Of a stretch of 64,000 bases of DNA, positions 12,561 through 24,500 are shown piece after piece. How positions within the stretch are numbered: the first letter of the stretch is position 1; every line of letters starts with the position of its first letter. A program made the position numbers and the translations under genes. The stretch is taken from the NCBI GenBank assembly GCA_035048495.1, contig CM068541.1, forward strand, positions 10,299,929 to 10,363,928. The letters run 5' to 3'. The notes under the pieces were generated by a model, which did not search any database, was not told the origin of the DNA, and saw only the letters and a list, made by a program, of their open reading frames with translations. The DNA is from Euptelea pleiosperma. Taxonomy: Eukaryota; Streptophyta; Magnoliopsida; Ranunculales; Eupteleaceae.

Positions 12561-12867
12561 GGTTTTGCTTGCCTTTTAAGCCCATAAAATTCTGATTATC
12601 ATCACTATCATGTTATGATACTAGTTGGGACTAAATATGTTGATTTTTTGTTGTGTTAATTGGGGATTGGATTTTCTTCTCATTTCTACCATGAACCCTC
12701 GAAAGTTTGTAATTGTAACTGTTCCAAGTTCCCACTCTATTGCAACTTCTTCAGCCAAACATGAAATAACATATAAAGGTTTTAAATGATCCATTAATTT
12801 CTATCCATTGGATTAGTTTTTTTCATTGTTTGTTTATATTGTGGATTTTAAGCACTATTTGGAAGAA

Positions 12868-13022
12868 GTGGCACACTATTAGAGACCATTGATCGCATGG
12901 ATGTTTGGCCCATCCCTAGGTGGACTGCATGTAAAATATCAGCTTAATTAGTGATTTCTATCTATTTGATTTGAGTCGTTTTCATGGGTTGATTTTTAAC
13001 AATGGAATTTGAGCATTACTAT
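12868..13022 (+). mobile_element. MITE of the TGGATGTTTGG family, copy B (half)
   Basis: Only one arm remains: TGGCACACTATTAGAGACC, CGCATGGATGTTTGGCCC, CCTAGGTGGACTGCAT, TAGTGATTTCTATC and CATGGGTTGATTTTTAAC. The complementary arm is absent. The flanking 13026-13651 stretch shows no gene. Confidence 0.65.
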
Positions 13023-13651
13023 TTAGCATGCAACTCGAGGTACATGAGGCACAAGGATACCCATATATATTCTCAAAAGATGCCAAAGTTTATGAAACCT
13101 AAAAAAAGTCACACATTTCTTATGATGTACTAAAGAGGCCAACACATTTCATTGCTTGAGGATTCATAGAGCTCAAGCTTGTGAGGCAAATAGATGCCCA
13201 TGCACATCTTGGCACAATGAGGCCCTTTACCTGGATTAAAATTCATCAGGTTTCGGTCCAACTTAAATCGAAGATTTCTTCTTCTCAAAGACAAGATTCC
13301 AATTGAAATGAAAAAAAATAGTTTTAGCACGTAACTATCATGGATCACCATTTTGGCTGGCACCACCTTACTTCACAAGTGATCACTAACATCAAAATTT
13401 GATCAAGAAGATTCAATCATCTTAGAAACTTAAAATTGCGTTATAGCATTCTTCAATGACAATTCAAGCTTCAAGGCACTGGATTTCAACAAACTGAGAA
13501 TGATCATTAGTCAATGTAATGATCTAAGCAATTATCAATGAAATTTCAATTTCCTTTCAATAACAACCGTTGTAATGTTTATTTAACCTTTGGTTGGAAG
13601 CAATACGTAAACAAAAGCCATCACATGGAATCAAAACACCTCAACTCCTCT

Positions 13652-15799
13652 CTACTCTTTGCTGCTAAATGTCTCCATTTCTGTCTTGAAAGCAGGCAAG
13701 GCTGTTTCAGGCAAAGACACCAGAACCTTGAATCCATCCTTCTTTCCCTCGTTGGCAGATGAGTAAGGCAAGAAGAAGGAAGGTTCAACACTGCCTAGTA
13801 GGTTCTGGGACAGCGGCAATACAGTCACGGGACCTCCCCACCCGAAATCCACTGTAGAATGCCCCAAGTGCCTCCAATCTGTGAACCCACTTACTCCCTT
13901 CCCTGCTGTAATTCCCTCGGCGTAGTGTAACTCTTGAAAGTCGACGAACGACCGCACGTACTCATCTGTAGCGTTTCGCTTGCTCTTCTTGATAAGTTCA
14001 GCTGTCTCCCAAATCGGTTGCTCCACAAGCACATTGGCACTAAGTTGCACATACATCGCGACACAACCGTTGCCCCAGTAGCCTGCGGGTAGTGCCGGCT
14101 TTAGTTGCTTTCGCATATTAATGGAGTATGCAAACTTCACCTTCTCATCGCCTGGAGTTCCAGAGGCTTTAACTCTGCTTCATCAGTGGCATAACAAATA
14201 AGTTACCGTGTAGGAAGTTGTTTTGGAAATTTTGACAATTCAAAGGATCTCCAGCACACACACGGACTGGATGTTTGGCCCATACCTAGGTGGACCTACG
14301 TACCAAAAATCAGCCTGATCAGTGATTTCAATCCTCTGAATCTTTGTACCCTCGAAATTCTAGTTAAAAATCAACCCATGAAAACGACTCCAATCCAACG
14401 CTTCCAAATCACTGATCAGATTAATTTTTGTCTGTAGGTCCACCTAGGTTAGGTTGGGCCAAACGTCCATACAGAGCGGTGTGCCACATCGCTTTGGACG
14501 TCCGTCAGCAAAGTTCTACTCGCTGTGAATAAGAAATGCTAATCAAGCTTTCCAGACCCAGGACCTTATCCACTCAATTGGGCGAGTAGAACTTGGCTGA
14601 CCGGTGCCGTTCAGCAAAGTTGCTGACCGACCGCAATAAGAGACACGTTGCATACTCTTAGACGATGTTGATTTTGTTGCTGTTTGACCAATCCCTAGGT
14701 AGAAGTACAAACCAAAAATCAACCTGATTAGTGATTTCAAACCTTTGGATCTTTGTATAACCCAAATAATGGTAAATAATCTCAAATTCTACGGTTAAAA
14801 ATGAGCGTATGGAAACGACTCCAATCCGACGCTTAGATAAAACTAATCAGGCTAATTTTTGGGTCTGTACGTCTATCTTAACCATCAAGTAAATTGCTTT
14901 ACTCACGACCATTAAAAGATTTCATTTGGTGATGGGCCCTACATACACCAACCATTGGATCACCCACAATATTTAACGTAAAGCGAGGCAACGTACCTGG
15001 CCCGCCATATGAAAGCACCCAACGCTTCAAAGGTAGTAAAGCTCGATCCCGACTGCTCGTAAAGAAGAGCCTTGAATCGCTCCAATGACTCATCTCGCAC
15101 GTGAAAGCACTCACGAACAACAGGGCCGGACGGTCTACAGTACGGGGAGAACTCCTTATCTAAACACAGAAACTCATGAAAAGGCACCTCGACATGAGGT
15201 GGGTCTCTGGGTCCGAGCAGACTCGCCCGATTCCAGACGGGTTCGACCGAGGGAAGAGTCGCCCCGCGAGCGAACTCGGCCATTGCGTTGAAGAACAGAC
15301 TCGACCCGAGTCCATCGCACATAGAATGATGAATCGAAGACCCGAGGCTGAACCCACCACACGCGAAGATCGTGACCTGGAGGACAAATGGATTGAGCAG
15401 CACGTTGTCCGAGTTCGGATCGGGCACCAATTGTTCGAGGAAATGATCGCCTGGGTCGTCGAGGTAATTAACCGAGGCGAGTGACCAGTCAGCTGTGGCG
15501 CGAATGACAGGCACACCTTTTCCTGCGGCGCAGAATAGCTCGAAGCGGCTATCTTTGGGGCGGCGCCTGAGACTTCCGGCGAAGGGGTAGTAGTGGACGA
15601 GAGCCTTAGAGAGGGCTTCGGAGATGACGTGGAAGGGGTCAGTTGGGTTGTTGTTGGTGCTAACATACGCACGGAGGTAACGGAAGTTAACTTGGACGTT
15701 ACGGTCGTTGTCAATGTGAGAGAGAGGGAGGACGTGATCGTGATCAAACGGTGGGCGAGAGGGGAAGACGAGCGTCGTTTCTAAGATCTTTACTTCCAT
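13652..15799 (-). CDS. BAHD-family acyl-CoA-dependent acyltransferase
   Basis: Two exons on the minus strand: 15799-14997 and 14174-13652. The GT-AG junction splits an Arg codon and gives 441 aa, the usual BAHD length. BAHD enzymes are soluble and transfer acyl groups from acyl-CoA to alcohols or amines in specialised metabolism. The catalytic HXXXD motif is His158-Ser-Met-Cys-Asp162 and the structural DFGWG motif is at 377-381; both are intact. The N-terminus begins MEVKILETTLVFPSRP and the start agrees with family N-termini. The single intron in this position is common in BAHD genes. That intron (822 bp) contains two MITEs. A TATA-like CTATAAATAA at 15837-15846 is only 38 bp before the ATG, implying a very short leader if it is used. 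The acyl donor and acceptor cannot be read from sequence. Antisense open frames across exon 1 are shadows. Confidence 0.93.
14252..14522 (+). mobile_element. MITE of the TGGATGTTTGG family, copy C, in BAHD intron
   Basis: Both arms are present: ACTGGATGTTTGGCCC, CCTAGGTGGACCTACG and CAGCCTGATCAGTGATTTC on the left, then CAATCCAACGCTTCCAAATC, GTAGGTCCACCTAGG, GGGCCAAACGTCCATAC and the end TCAGCAAAGTTCTACTCG on the right. The right end shows the family terminus, whose complement is CGAGTAGAACTTTGCTGA. Confidence 0.75.
14584..14885 (+). mobile_element. MITE of the TGGATGTTTGG family, copy D, in BAHD intron
   Basis: Starts GAGTAGAACTTGGCTGACC, the family terminus, 62 bp after copy C and in the same orientation. 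It carries CACGTTGCATACTCTTAGA, GACCAATCCCTAGGTAGAAG, CAACCTGATTAGTGATTTC and, on the right, CAATCCGACGCTTAGAT and CTAATCAGGCTAATTTTTGG. The far right end is eroded and its exact border is uncertain. Confidence 0.7.
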
Positions 15800-15836
15800 T
15801 GTAGGACTTCCAGCATCGTTTGGTATCCCTCTTGAC

Positions 15837-15846
15837 TTATTTATAG
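15837..15846 (-). promoter_or_regulatory. TATA-like box upstream of the BAHD gene
   Basis: On the minus strand the sequence reads CTATAAATAA, a close TATA-box match, 38 bp before the ATG at 15799. The spacing would place transcription start only about 5-15 bp before the ATG, so either the leader is very short or another start is used. Confidence 0.4.
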
Positions 15847-16995
15847 CGATATTGGGTTAGTTGTTACTTGTTAGGCTGATAGGCTCTCCCTCCAAATAAA
15901 AGTGTTAAGTTTTGGTACCGGTGAAGCGACGTGGAGCATGCCACAGCCTCACCTACCGAACAATTAACAATCCAAAATTCCAAACTTCAGGATGTTTTTG
16001 ATAATTAAAAAAATGTATATGCTGGTCTTGAGCTCCATCATAGTCCAAGAACTCTTGCCCCAAAAACCTAACACATGGCCCACCTACTCATTCATCCTAA
16101 CCGTCCAACTAGTGGGCCACCCAAGATGGGGTTCAATGTCAAATTCTAGCCTAGCCTGACTTCAAATCTTCTGGCTGTCCAAGTTTTAGCTTCGGAATTG
16201 GGTTTTTGTCATCCAAGAGATGGCCCAACCCACCTGATGACCGTTTTGGATTCAGAATTTCAGATCATTGAGTTGATGAGCCACACGTAAGGGATGGGAG
16301 GTAGAGTCCATTGAGTATGATGATTTTCTCTTCAGCCAATGAAACCTCTCCTCAATTTTGCAAAGAAAAAGAGAGTAAACCTTCGATGACACTGCAGTCA
16401 GCGAGGCTGCTGACTACAGCCAATATGAGCCACGTGGCACATTCTTAAGAGGACACTGATCGTATGGATGTTTGGCGAGCTACAAACCAAAACTCAGCCT
16501 GATTAGTGATTTAAAACCTTAGGATATTTGTACCAAATAATGCTCAAACTCCTACGGTTACAATCAACCCATGAAAATAACTTCAATCTAACGCTTAGAA
16601 ATCACTGATCAGATTTATTTTCCGTTTGTAGGTCAACCTAGGGATTGGTCAAACATCCATACGGTCAGTGTCCTCTTTAGAATGCCTTCATCCAATCTCT
16701 ACTATTTGATTGGTGATTGGTGGGCCAGCTCTTGGATGGTCATAGTTCTAATATCAGTCAAATGGAGCAATCGTAAGAAAGACTTGTCCCCGGAAGTGAA
16801 CAGTCTCGACTGTAGATCAATGAGTGGTGGTCGACTGTACAATATAATAGTAGGTTGCGTTTATGGTTCATTTCCGGGGAACTTTTGCACAGATTGAGAG
16901 ATCGGTAGATAGTAGACTCGAGGGACTGATTAGTGATTTTGCTCATTTATTAGGGGTATTTTGGTGAACGTCGTGTTTGTTTCCCGCCACTTCAA
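15847..16995. other. Intergenic space between two divergent genes
   Basis: Separates the BAHD gene (minus) from the At4g18490-like gene (plus) and should hold both promoters. It contains MITE copy E and otherwise unique sequence. No gene was recognised; the small open frame near 16682-16897 has no family features. Confidence 0.5.
16408..16690 (+). mobile_element. MITE of the TGGATGTTTGG family, copy E, between divergent promoters
   Basis: A nearly full copy: CAATATGAGCCACGTGGCAC, TTCTTAAGAGGACACTGATC, GTATGGATGTTTGGC, CAGCCTGATTAGTGATTT, then CAACCCATGAAAATAACTTC, ACGCTTAGAAATCACTGATC, GTCAACCTAGGGATTGGTC and AACATCCATACGGTCAGTG. It lies about 610 bp from the BAHD start codon and 310 bp from the TATA box of the next gene. 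Confidence 0.8.
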
Positions 16996-17005
16996 CTATA
17001 AATAG
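16996..17005 (+). promoter_or_regulatory. TATA box of the At4g18490-like gene
   Basis: CTATAAATAG is followed about 25-35 bp later by a likely transcription start near 17030, within a pyrimidine-rich leader (TTCACCGCCATTTCTTCTTTG). The coding start is at 18559, so a 5' UTR intron ending at the acceptor TTTGGTTGCAG (18524) is likely. Its donor was not fixed. Confidence 0.5.
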
Positions 17006-18558
17006 GGAGGTGATTCGAACATCAAATCCACTTCACCGCCATTTCTTCTTTGTTTGTCTGTGGAGACACAGTAGAAATTCCATCGAAGCATCGATTTCTC
17101 AGCCGACATCTCACGTCCCACAACAGCGAAATCAGGCAAGTTTCATCGATATATACCTGCAAATTTTTTAGATCTTTCTCCTCTTCCTCTCTTTCTATCT
17201 AATTCTTCAATGAGAAATCGTTCCTTCATCTTCTGTTTTTGATCTCTAAATCATCTGGTTTGGAAAGAAATTCGTAGTAATCTGTGGAGATCAGGCGAAC
17301 ATAAACTTGATTTGAGAAATGCATTGATCTTCTTTGTTCTGAATGTTTCAGTCGCGAAATCTCCTAGAAAAGTCTGTTAATATACTTTTTATTGAGGTAT
17401 CGTTGTTTTGATCTGTAAATTGTGTGGATTTGATATCCTTACTTTGTAATTTCATAGATCGGGTGAATTTTGCACGATTTTCAGTGAATTCTCTTCCATC
17501 TTCGATTTTGATATTTAAATCTTTGTATTTGAACACCGTAAGTTTGTCTTAACCTGTGGAGATCAGGAGAACTTCAGCTTGATTCAACACTTCCTTGGAC
17601 GTATCTGTTTAGTCGATGTTTCAGTAGAGTACTGTCCAAGAAAAATCTGCTTATAGATTGTTGATTTGATTGGAGTTTGAAGTTCATCAGAAATATTAAA
17701 ACAAGAAAATTTGAGACTTTGAGCTATGGATCTTTTTGCATCTCTCAATCACATCTTCTGTTCACATATGAGACCCTAAGTTAGTCGCAAGAATCTTCTA
17801 CCCAAGATGCTGATCCTCCGAACTTTCTTCCATACTCCCATTCTCACTCAGATGTCCTAATCTACTGTTACTCCTATCACCAACAGGTATCAGAGCGAAT
17901 TTTTGAATTCTCTGCTTCCTTACTTCTGCACCCAAATCTGCTTCTATTTCTTGCGTGTAAAGTAGAAATTCAGATCACTTCACTTGTACACTACGTGGAT
18001 GAAGAACTCTTCTGCTCCTTTGAAAAGTGGATTTTTCAAGGCGTGCCAAACAATTGTAACTTAAAATGTTTATGCTTAAACTTCTATTGATTCAAACTTT
18101 TCTTAGCCTCTTAGGAAGAGTTTTTCATTTGTGGAGAAAAAAAAGCATGAACACGTGCATAATGGTTGATATATAATAAGGAAGATGCTTATTCTTCCAC
18201 AGGACATTTGATCTCAGAATTAAGTAGATAATCAGCTATCCAACGCCAGTTGATAATAAAATCATCTCAGGAGATAACAGAACTCACCTTCACCTACAGA
18301 CCACTAACCACTAACTTGTTTGCTTACCAAAAAATGAGGGAAAAAGAAGAAGAAACTACCCTAGATTACCTCTGTTTTTCATTTTCTGATAATTATTGTT
18401 TGTATACCATGGATTGAATTCTTCCTCCTGTATCATTGTTGCTTCAGATAAGCCTTTTACATGTAGATAAAACTTCTCATCTCCAAAATGGATCCCATCA
18501 TCTGATATTCTCCTTTGGTTGCAGAGTCAACCATACGATCAGCCTACCTACGTGTCAG

Positions 18559-21500
18559 ATGGCAGAAGTACACAAGGAAGCTGCTTCAACTGGCAATTCA
18601 CAAAAGAAAAATTCACTGCTAGGTGTCTTCCTTAATGTCATTTAGTTCAATGTATTATCTAGTAATAAATAACAGCTTTATATTTTTCACTTGCTTAGCC
18701 ATAGTAACGGTAGTAATAGGTAAACTGATGAAGAGTAAAGTATGCAAATCTCTTTTTAGATATGTTGGCACTGTTGAACATAATTTTAGAGAGATTGGTT
18801 ATGAAGAAAAAGATGAATTGTTTGAATGTGTTGTAATTTTAAATATACATGTTTGTGTTAAATCCTAAGCCTCTAGATACTGCAAGACCACTGAATTAAA
18901 AATATTTCATTGTTTAGACTACAAAGTGAACTATGTGATGATACTCACATTGCATTTGAAACAGATGAAGAAATTGGAAAGGAATTCTTTAGCTCCTGGA
19001 AATCAACGTCTGTGAAAGAGGATGTTGTATTGGATTTTAACTGTGAATCAGTTCCCAAGGGCAGGAAAAATACCTTCAACTTTGACAAACTGTGAGTGTT
19101 TTAAAACCTTGACAGTGTGACATTTTTATTTGCTATAAATGAATGGTTAAGGGCTTACTCCTCACCCTAGCAATGAAATATGGATCAGATAAGGCAATTT
19201 CTCATCTGTGAGACTTTGTTGCATCTGCTAAAAGATGCACTAGTGACTTTGGAATGGGTTAGTCACCCAATTTTCTTGGCAGTTTACTCTCTTCTTGTTA
19301 CTTCTTTCTAGCACTTTATGGGAACCATGCTATTGCATCATAATGTCTTTTTGGCAGCACAATCTACACGATTCATGTATGGTCGTGAAGTTGTACTTGG
19401 CTAAGAATAGAGTTGTGACAATTTTGTTATCCCACCATAAGACATAAATACCACTTTTTCTTTATGTGAAGGAGAAAAACATTGTTTAGATGATGCTAAT
19501 GAAGCAATATTTTTTCCAGGGATATGGATTTTGCTCTTGATGGTGATTTTGACAAAATATCATCCTTCAAAGTAGACATGTCGGACCTGGATTTCTCAAG
19601 TCCACCAAAAAAGCTTGGCAATCCCAAGGAAAGAACCGGAAAAGAATCTATCCATGGAAAACATGAAGGGAAACACAGCTGCTTACCTTTTGCTTTTGAT
19701 TTTAATGAGTATGTATCTTACAATACACAAGGGAAGTTCTTTTCACAGAAGGTTATACATATGTACAAATTGGAATTTGTCTACCAGTTACAGAAGTTAG
19801 TTATACGTTACCAAGTCAATTTTACAAAGCCTTTTACCATCAAGTGAGTTTTACAATGCTTTACCAATCACATCTTTACTGGTGCTCTGTCTGACATTCA
19901 GGTTGGATAGTTTTGATTTGGATTCAAGCTTGATGAGAGGGGAAAAGAGATCTGATAAATATGCAGATGATAAGGGATTTGTTTCTCCAGGTAAACATGA
20001 GAAGAATCAAGGTTCCAAAAGCAACCTGTCTGCAGGTATTGATAATAGTGACACCAAGAAATTACCTACATCGGAGAGTGTGACCACTTCAAAGTTTGAG
20101 CTTTTGAAAGGTGGCCTTGGGAATCGTGATTCATTAGATGATTGTTCTCTCTCCATATCTGGAAATTTTGGAAGTCCAAATGTGTCCCATGGTGCAATAT
20201 CTCCAGAGAAAGAAATAACTACCAGTGCAAAAGAAACAGGCCACCAATGTAGTCAGCAGTCAGAGAAGACAGTCTCCACAGAATCAAATTCTCAACACAA
20301 TATCCAAGGTTTATCCGTCAGATCTGTGTCTGGAGATGATTCAATAAAAGATGCTGTTCCAGAATTACAGGCAGAGGTTTGTTCCTCGGGCACAGAAGCA
20401 AATACCAGTCCAGGTGGGGAACAAGATATTAGTGTCAAATTGGACTCCAGCGTTGTCAACTCATATACCTCGGAACGTTCACCTCCAATACACATCACAG
20501 GATCACAGACCACTCACAATGACTTTGAAAAAAAGTTGGAGAACCAAAATCATATTCCCATGGGAGATTTATATTTGAATGAATCTATGCAAGGTGATAA
20601 AGATATTAAAGATGCTTCTAGAACAAGTGTCTCATGGAAGATGCTCCATAGCACAAAACCTATGATAGAAAACAAGAACTCAACTTCAAAGCTACTTCTG
20701 GCACCATTGCATAGGTCAGCTAAGTTCATGTGCTTTTGATTTTGTTATCATCTGCTATTTCCCTTGATCCATTGATTAGTACTTGGGATGAGTAGTTCCT
20801 CATCAAACCAAACAGCTGAAGACCCGGTTATAGAATCTTCATGCCATTAAGCTGGCTTTTTAGTATATGAACTAAACCAAACCAGAGAGGCACAAAGAGG
20901 CATCTGTACCTGCAAAGATCATCTTGAGATATGAGAAACTTCTATATGAATTCATGCATATAGAATGTGAATAAAAAGGAGAAGCTATATGCTCACAGTG
21001 TGGATGATTGTGTTGAAATAAGCTTTAGTAAGTTGCCATGATATACGGGGTTCAGTATTCCATTGAGTATGACATTGTTCACTTGATGCAGTGAACCAAA
21101 AAATCATAAGATCATGCCAACAAAAGAAAGAGGCACTGGAAGTATCCACTCAAAGTTTTTTAAAAGATCAGAAGAAACTGAATCGCAACAGAATACTTCA
21201 TCAACTCCAAAGAAAATCTATTCCCTCAGTGCGGAAAGAATTGAGACTGTATGTTTAAGTCCTGCAGATAAAAGAAGGTATTCTGTTTCATTAATCTTAT
21301 TCTAGAATTATAATCTTTGTTAGAGTTCAAATGATACATCTTTTCCAGTGTTCCTTCTACAGGCGGGATATTAATGAAGGTGATGCACAAGCTGGGAATC
21401 AAAAGGTTGGTAGTTCAAGGTCACATGACAGAGCTGTAACAAAAGTTGTATCTGTTATGCTGGGTAGTGAAAAGATTCAAAAGAATGTTAAAGATCACCA

Positions 21501-24500
21501 TATTTCTGGGTGAGGCATCTTTATCTGGAGTTTCAAATCCACAGCAGTGTTATGTCTTAATTTTACATGGTTATGTGTTAATTCAGTACATTGCTTTCAA
21601 ACCTGGGATACACATGTTTACTTAAAAGATGGATAGCTGAATCCCTTAAATCTGCTTTTTAATTGACTAAGGGAGAGTGAGAATAGAGAAATGAAACCAG
21701 CAGCAGAGGAAACCCTTTCTACCATACTTCAGTAGTAAGAGTACTTAATACTTAGTTAATGATGCCATATAGACTATGTAACAAGGACACCAACACGGGT
21801 GTCAGTGTCCGACATGGATACGAGTTGTCCAACTTGACAACCTAAAAAAACATGACACGGAGACACGCCCGTACATATATTTATTAAAATATATGAATGG
21901 TTAAAATTATTAATAAAATAACAAAAAATAGAAAATAAATCAGAAAATATTTTTAGTTTATTATGGTATGGAGGATGGAACACACCAACCCGCTTTTAGA
22001 AATCAATTTTATTTTAAAAATTATTAAAACAAAGGGTGACACGGCCATAAGTGTCCAGATGTGTGTTTGGAAGTGTCAACACGAGTGTCCGGGTGTCGAG
22101 GTGTCTGACATGGCAAAACCCCAAAAGTGCAGTGTCCTACATTGCATATAGAATGGATTGATATGACAAGCAAAAGCCCTGCGAAAGATTTCTATTACTA
22201 GAGAACATGAGCAATTCTTTCTTTTCATTTCTTTTTTTGTAAAAATATAGGGCATTGAAATCTGAGAAATATATAAAGGAAAGAAAAATTAATCTTAGGA
22301 ATACTAATCTGTAAAGTCCCTGAGAGTCAAGGCACATTAAGTGCTTCTTATTGTTGGAATTTGATTCTCTTGTGCAATATTGTGGAAAAAGAGGCATAGA
22401 TCTGCTCACCCACACTTGGCTTATTGTCTTGTGAGTAAATGAACTTTGCTAAAGTTTTTTTTTTTTTGCAATGTCAGATTACAAGTAATGAGGTCTGTAA
22501 GTTATGAAGATTGTAAAGAAAATTTATAAAACAACACAACCTTGAATTCTCGATAACACTGAAAATGCTAAAATATTGGTTATTAAGTCGAAACAATCTA
22601 GAGGGCTGCAGATTCGAGGTTGCTTCCCTGTATGTGAGAAATAAATAAATGATTTTAATTTGATCAAATTGTCATGAGATCTCACAATATATCATTTGTA
22701 AGGCTTATGATTTTGATTAGAGACCACTTCTAGTGGATTAAATTTATCATATTGATCAGAGTTCAGCGAAGGCTCACCTAGTGCATCAAATGTTGGATCT
22801 AGAGAATAATACTGTCCTTGGGTGGACAAACTTATTTTAGCTGTTACTTCATGAACTTGTCTATATGGGTTGACCGACAAGTCCAGTAAGATCTTTGTTC
22901 TCGTTTTCCATTTTTCAAAACTATTTGTTCATTTTACATTGCCGTTTTCTTTCAAAAAATTGAATGTGTTGATTTTCCATCTTCTGGTAATCTTTCTAAA
23001 CTAAATCTACTCATGCAACCATATTCTGTTAAAAGGTAATTCAACTTTGAAATCTTCTGGATGTTTCATTTTATATAGAGAACATGATAAATCATAGATA
23101 TTCCAGTAAATTTTATGTCTTAAGTTCTATCAGTTGACACAATACAATAGTACAGTCATTTAATTTCATAACATGATGCCTGATGACAAAAATATGCTTG
23201 AGATGAGCATTATGAGGCTATGAGCCTGACATGAGTTTCCTGCAGATTCCAAATTCATCCTGCCAGTTTACCTGAACGGACAACTAAATCTAGCACTCCA
23301 GAATGCATCAATCCTAAACTTGTAGGTTCAAACATTACATCTATTAGAAACTCCAAGAGTATTTCTGTTAAAAGGAATACACTTTCTTCTCTGAAACCTG
23401 GAAAGAAGACAATTGATATCTCTTGCTTGGAGGTTTCAAGGTATGATGCCCCTTTATGTTCTTGTCTCTCATACCTTTTTATTTATAGATATTTTGGCAG
23501 TGAGAAGGTTTCCTTAATGACTACATTTTCGTAATGTAGGCGTGCAACATCAAAGAATGACCTATCACATTCTACAGTCCAAACAGAAATGAAATCATTG
23601 AGGCATTCAGAGGAAAACTCAGAAATGCACGTCAACGCAGAAGCAAAGATGGTTCCTGCAGTTGGTGCAGAGAAGCATGGGCAATTAAGCCCATTAATGA
23701 AGCGGAAGACATTTGAGGTCATTATCATCCGCATTTTTTTTAGTAAAGGCGCCTTTAGAATAATTTCACAGCTATGTTATTTGTATTATATGAAGATACT
23801 TTTTACTGTAAACTGTACTTAATACATGAAAATGCAGACTGGAATTGTCAATCTACGGAAACAGTCAAACAGCTATATAAAAACAAAAATGAAATTTGAT
23901 GGGCTAAAATACGCCATGCTGCAACAACGTCTCATTTGTGGCATGCACATACACACATAGAGGCCAAGGTTATTCCTTCAAATCTGCATGAATGACCTCT
24001 TGCACGTCCACATACAGTACAGGTGGTAGGAACTACCACAAAAGGGAAAGACAAAAAAGATGGGAAAACTTTGGGTTTCATGACCAGACCCTAGGTCATT
24101 ATTTCTCATCACAAAGAAGGGAAAAAAACTAAAGAGATGGAAAGAACAAGAAGAAAAGAGGAAACCTCAGTTAATGGATCATATGCTCTGATACCATGTG
24201 AGGTAAATTATAGTACACTAGTCAACCCTCAGAACTACTATATAAATTAATGCTGTAATAAAGGTAAGAGTACAGAAATACCCCCATGTTACATTAACAA
24301 GAAACAATAAAGTTCATTTCTAAAGTGCTTTCGAAATTTTCGCAGTTAAGAGAAAAGAACAGAAACTTCTGATGCGTATGTTGATGGAGTGGCCAATGTT
24401 GTGTTGCTAACTTTGTCTACAAGTCTCTAACAACCATTTCTGACACAAGAACCTTTTTGAAAAAAATATTTTCCAATTCAGCGTTCTTTGCACAAAAAAA

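Noticed and set aside
15160..15747. A 195-codon minus-strand frame overlapping BAHD exon 1
   Set aside because: It is a shifted frame of the BAHD exon; the true frame has the HXXXD motif and the right length.
18910..18964. Extending exon 2 of the At4g18490-like gene upstream to the AG at 18917
   Set aside because: That acceptor puts exon 2 out of frame with exon 1; the AG at 18963-18964 gives the expected [10 protein letters not shown] junction.
19615..19800. Alternative frame in exon 3 of the At4g18490-like gene
   Set aside because: It does not join neighbouring exons; the chosen frame closes over all thirteen exons.
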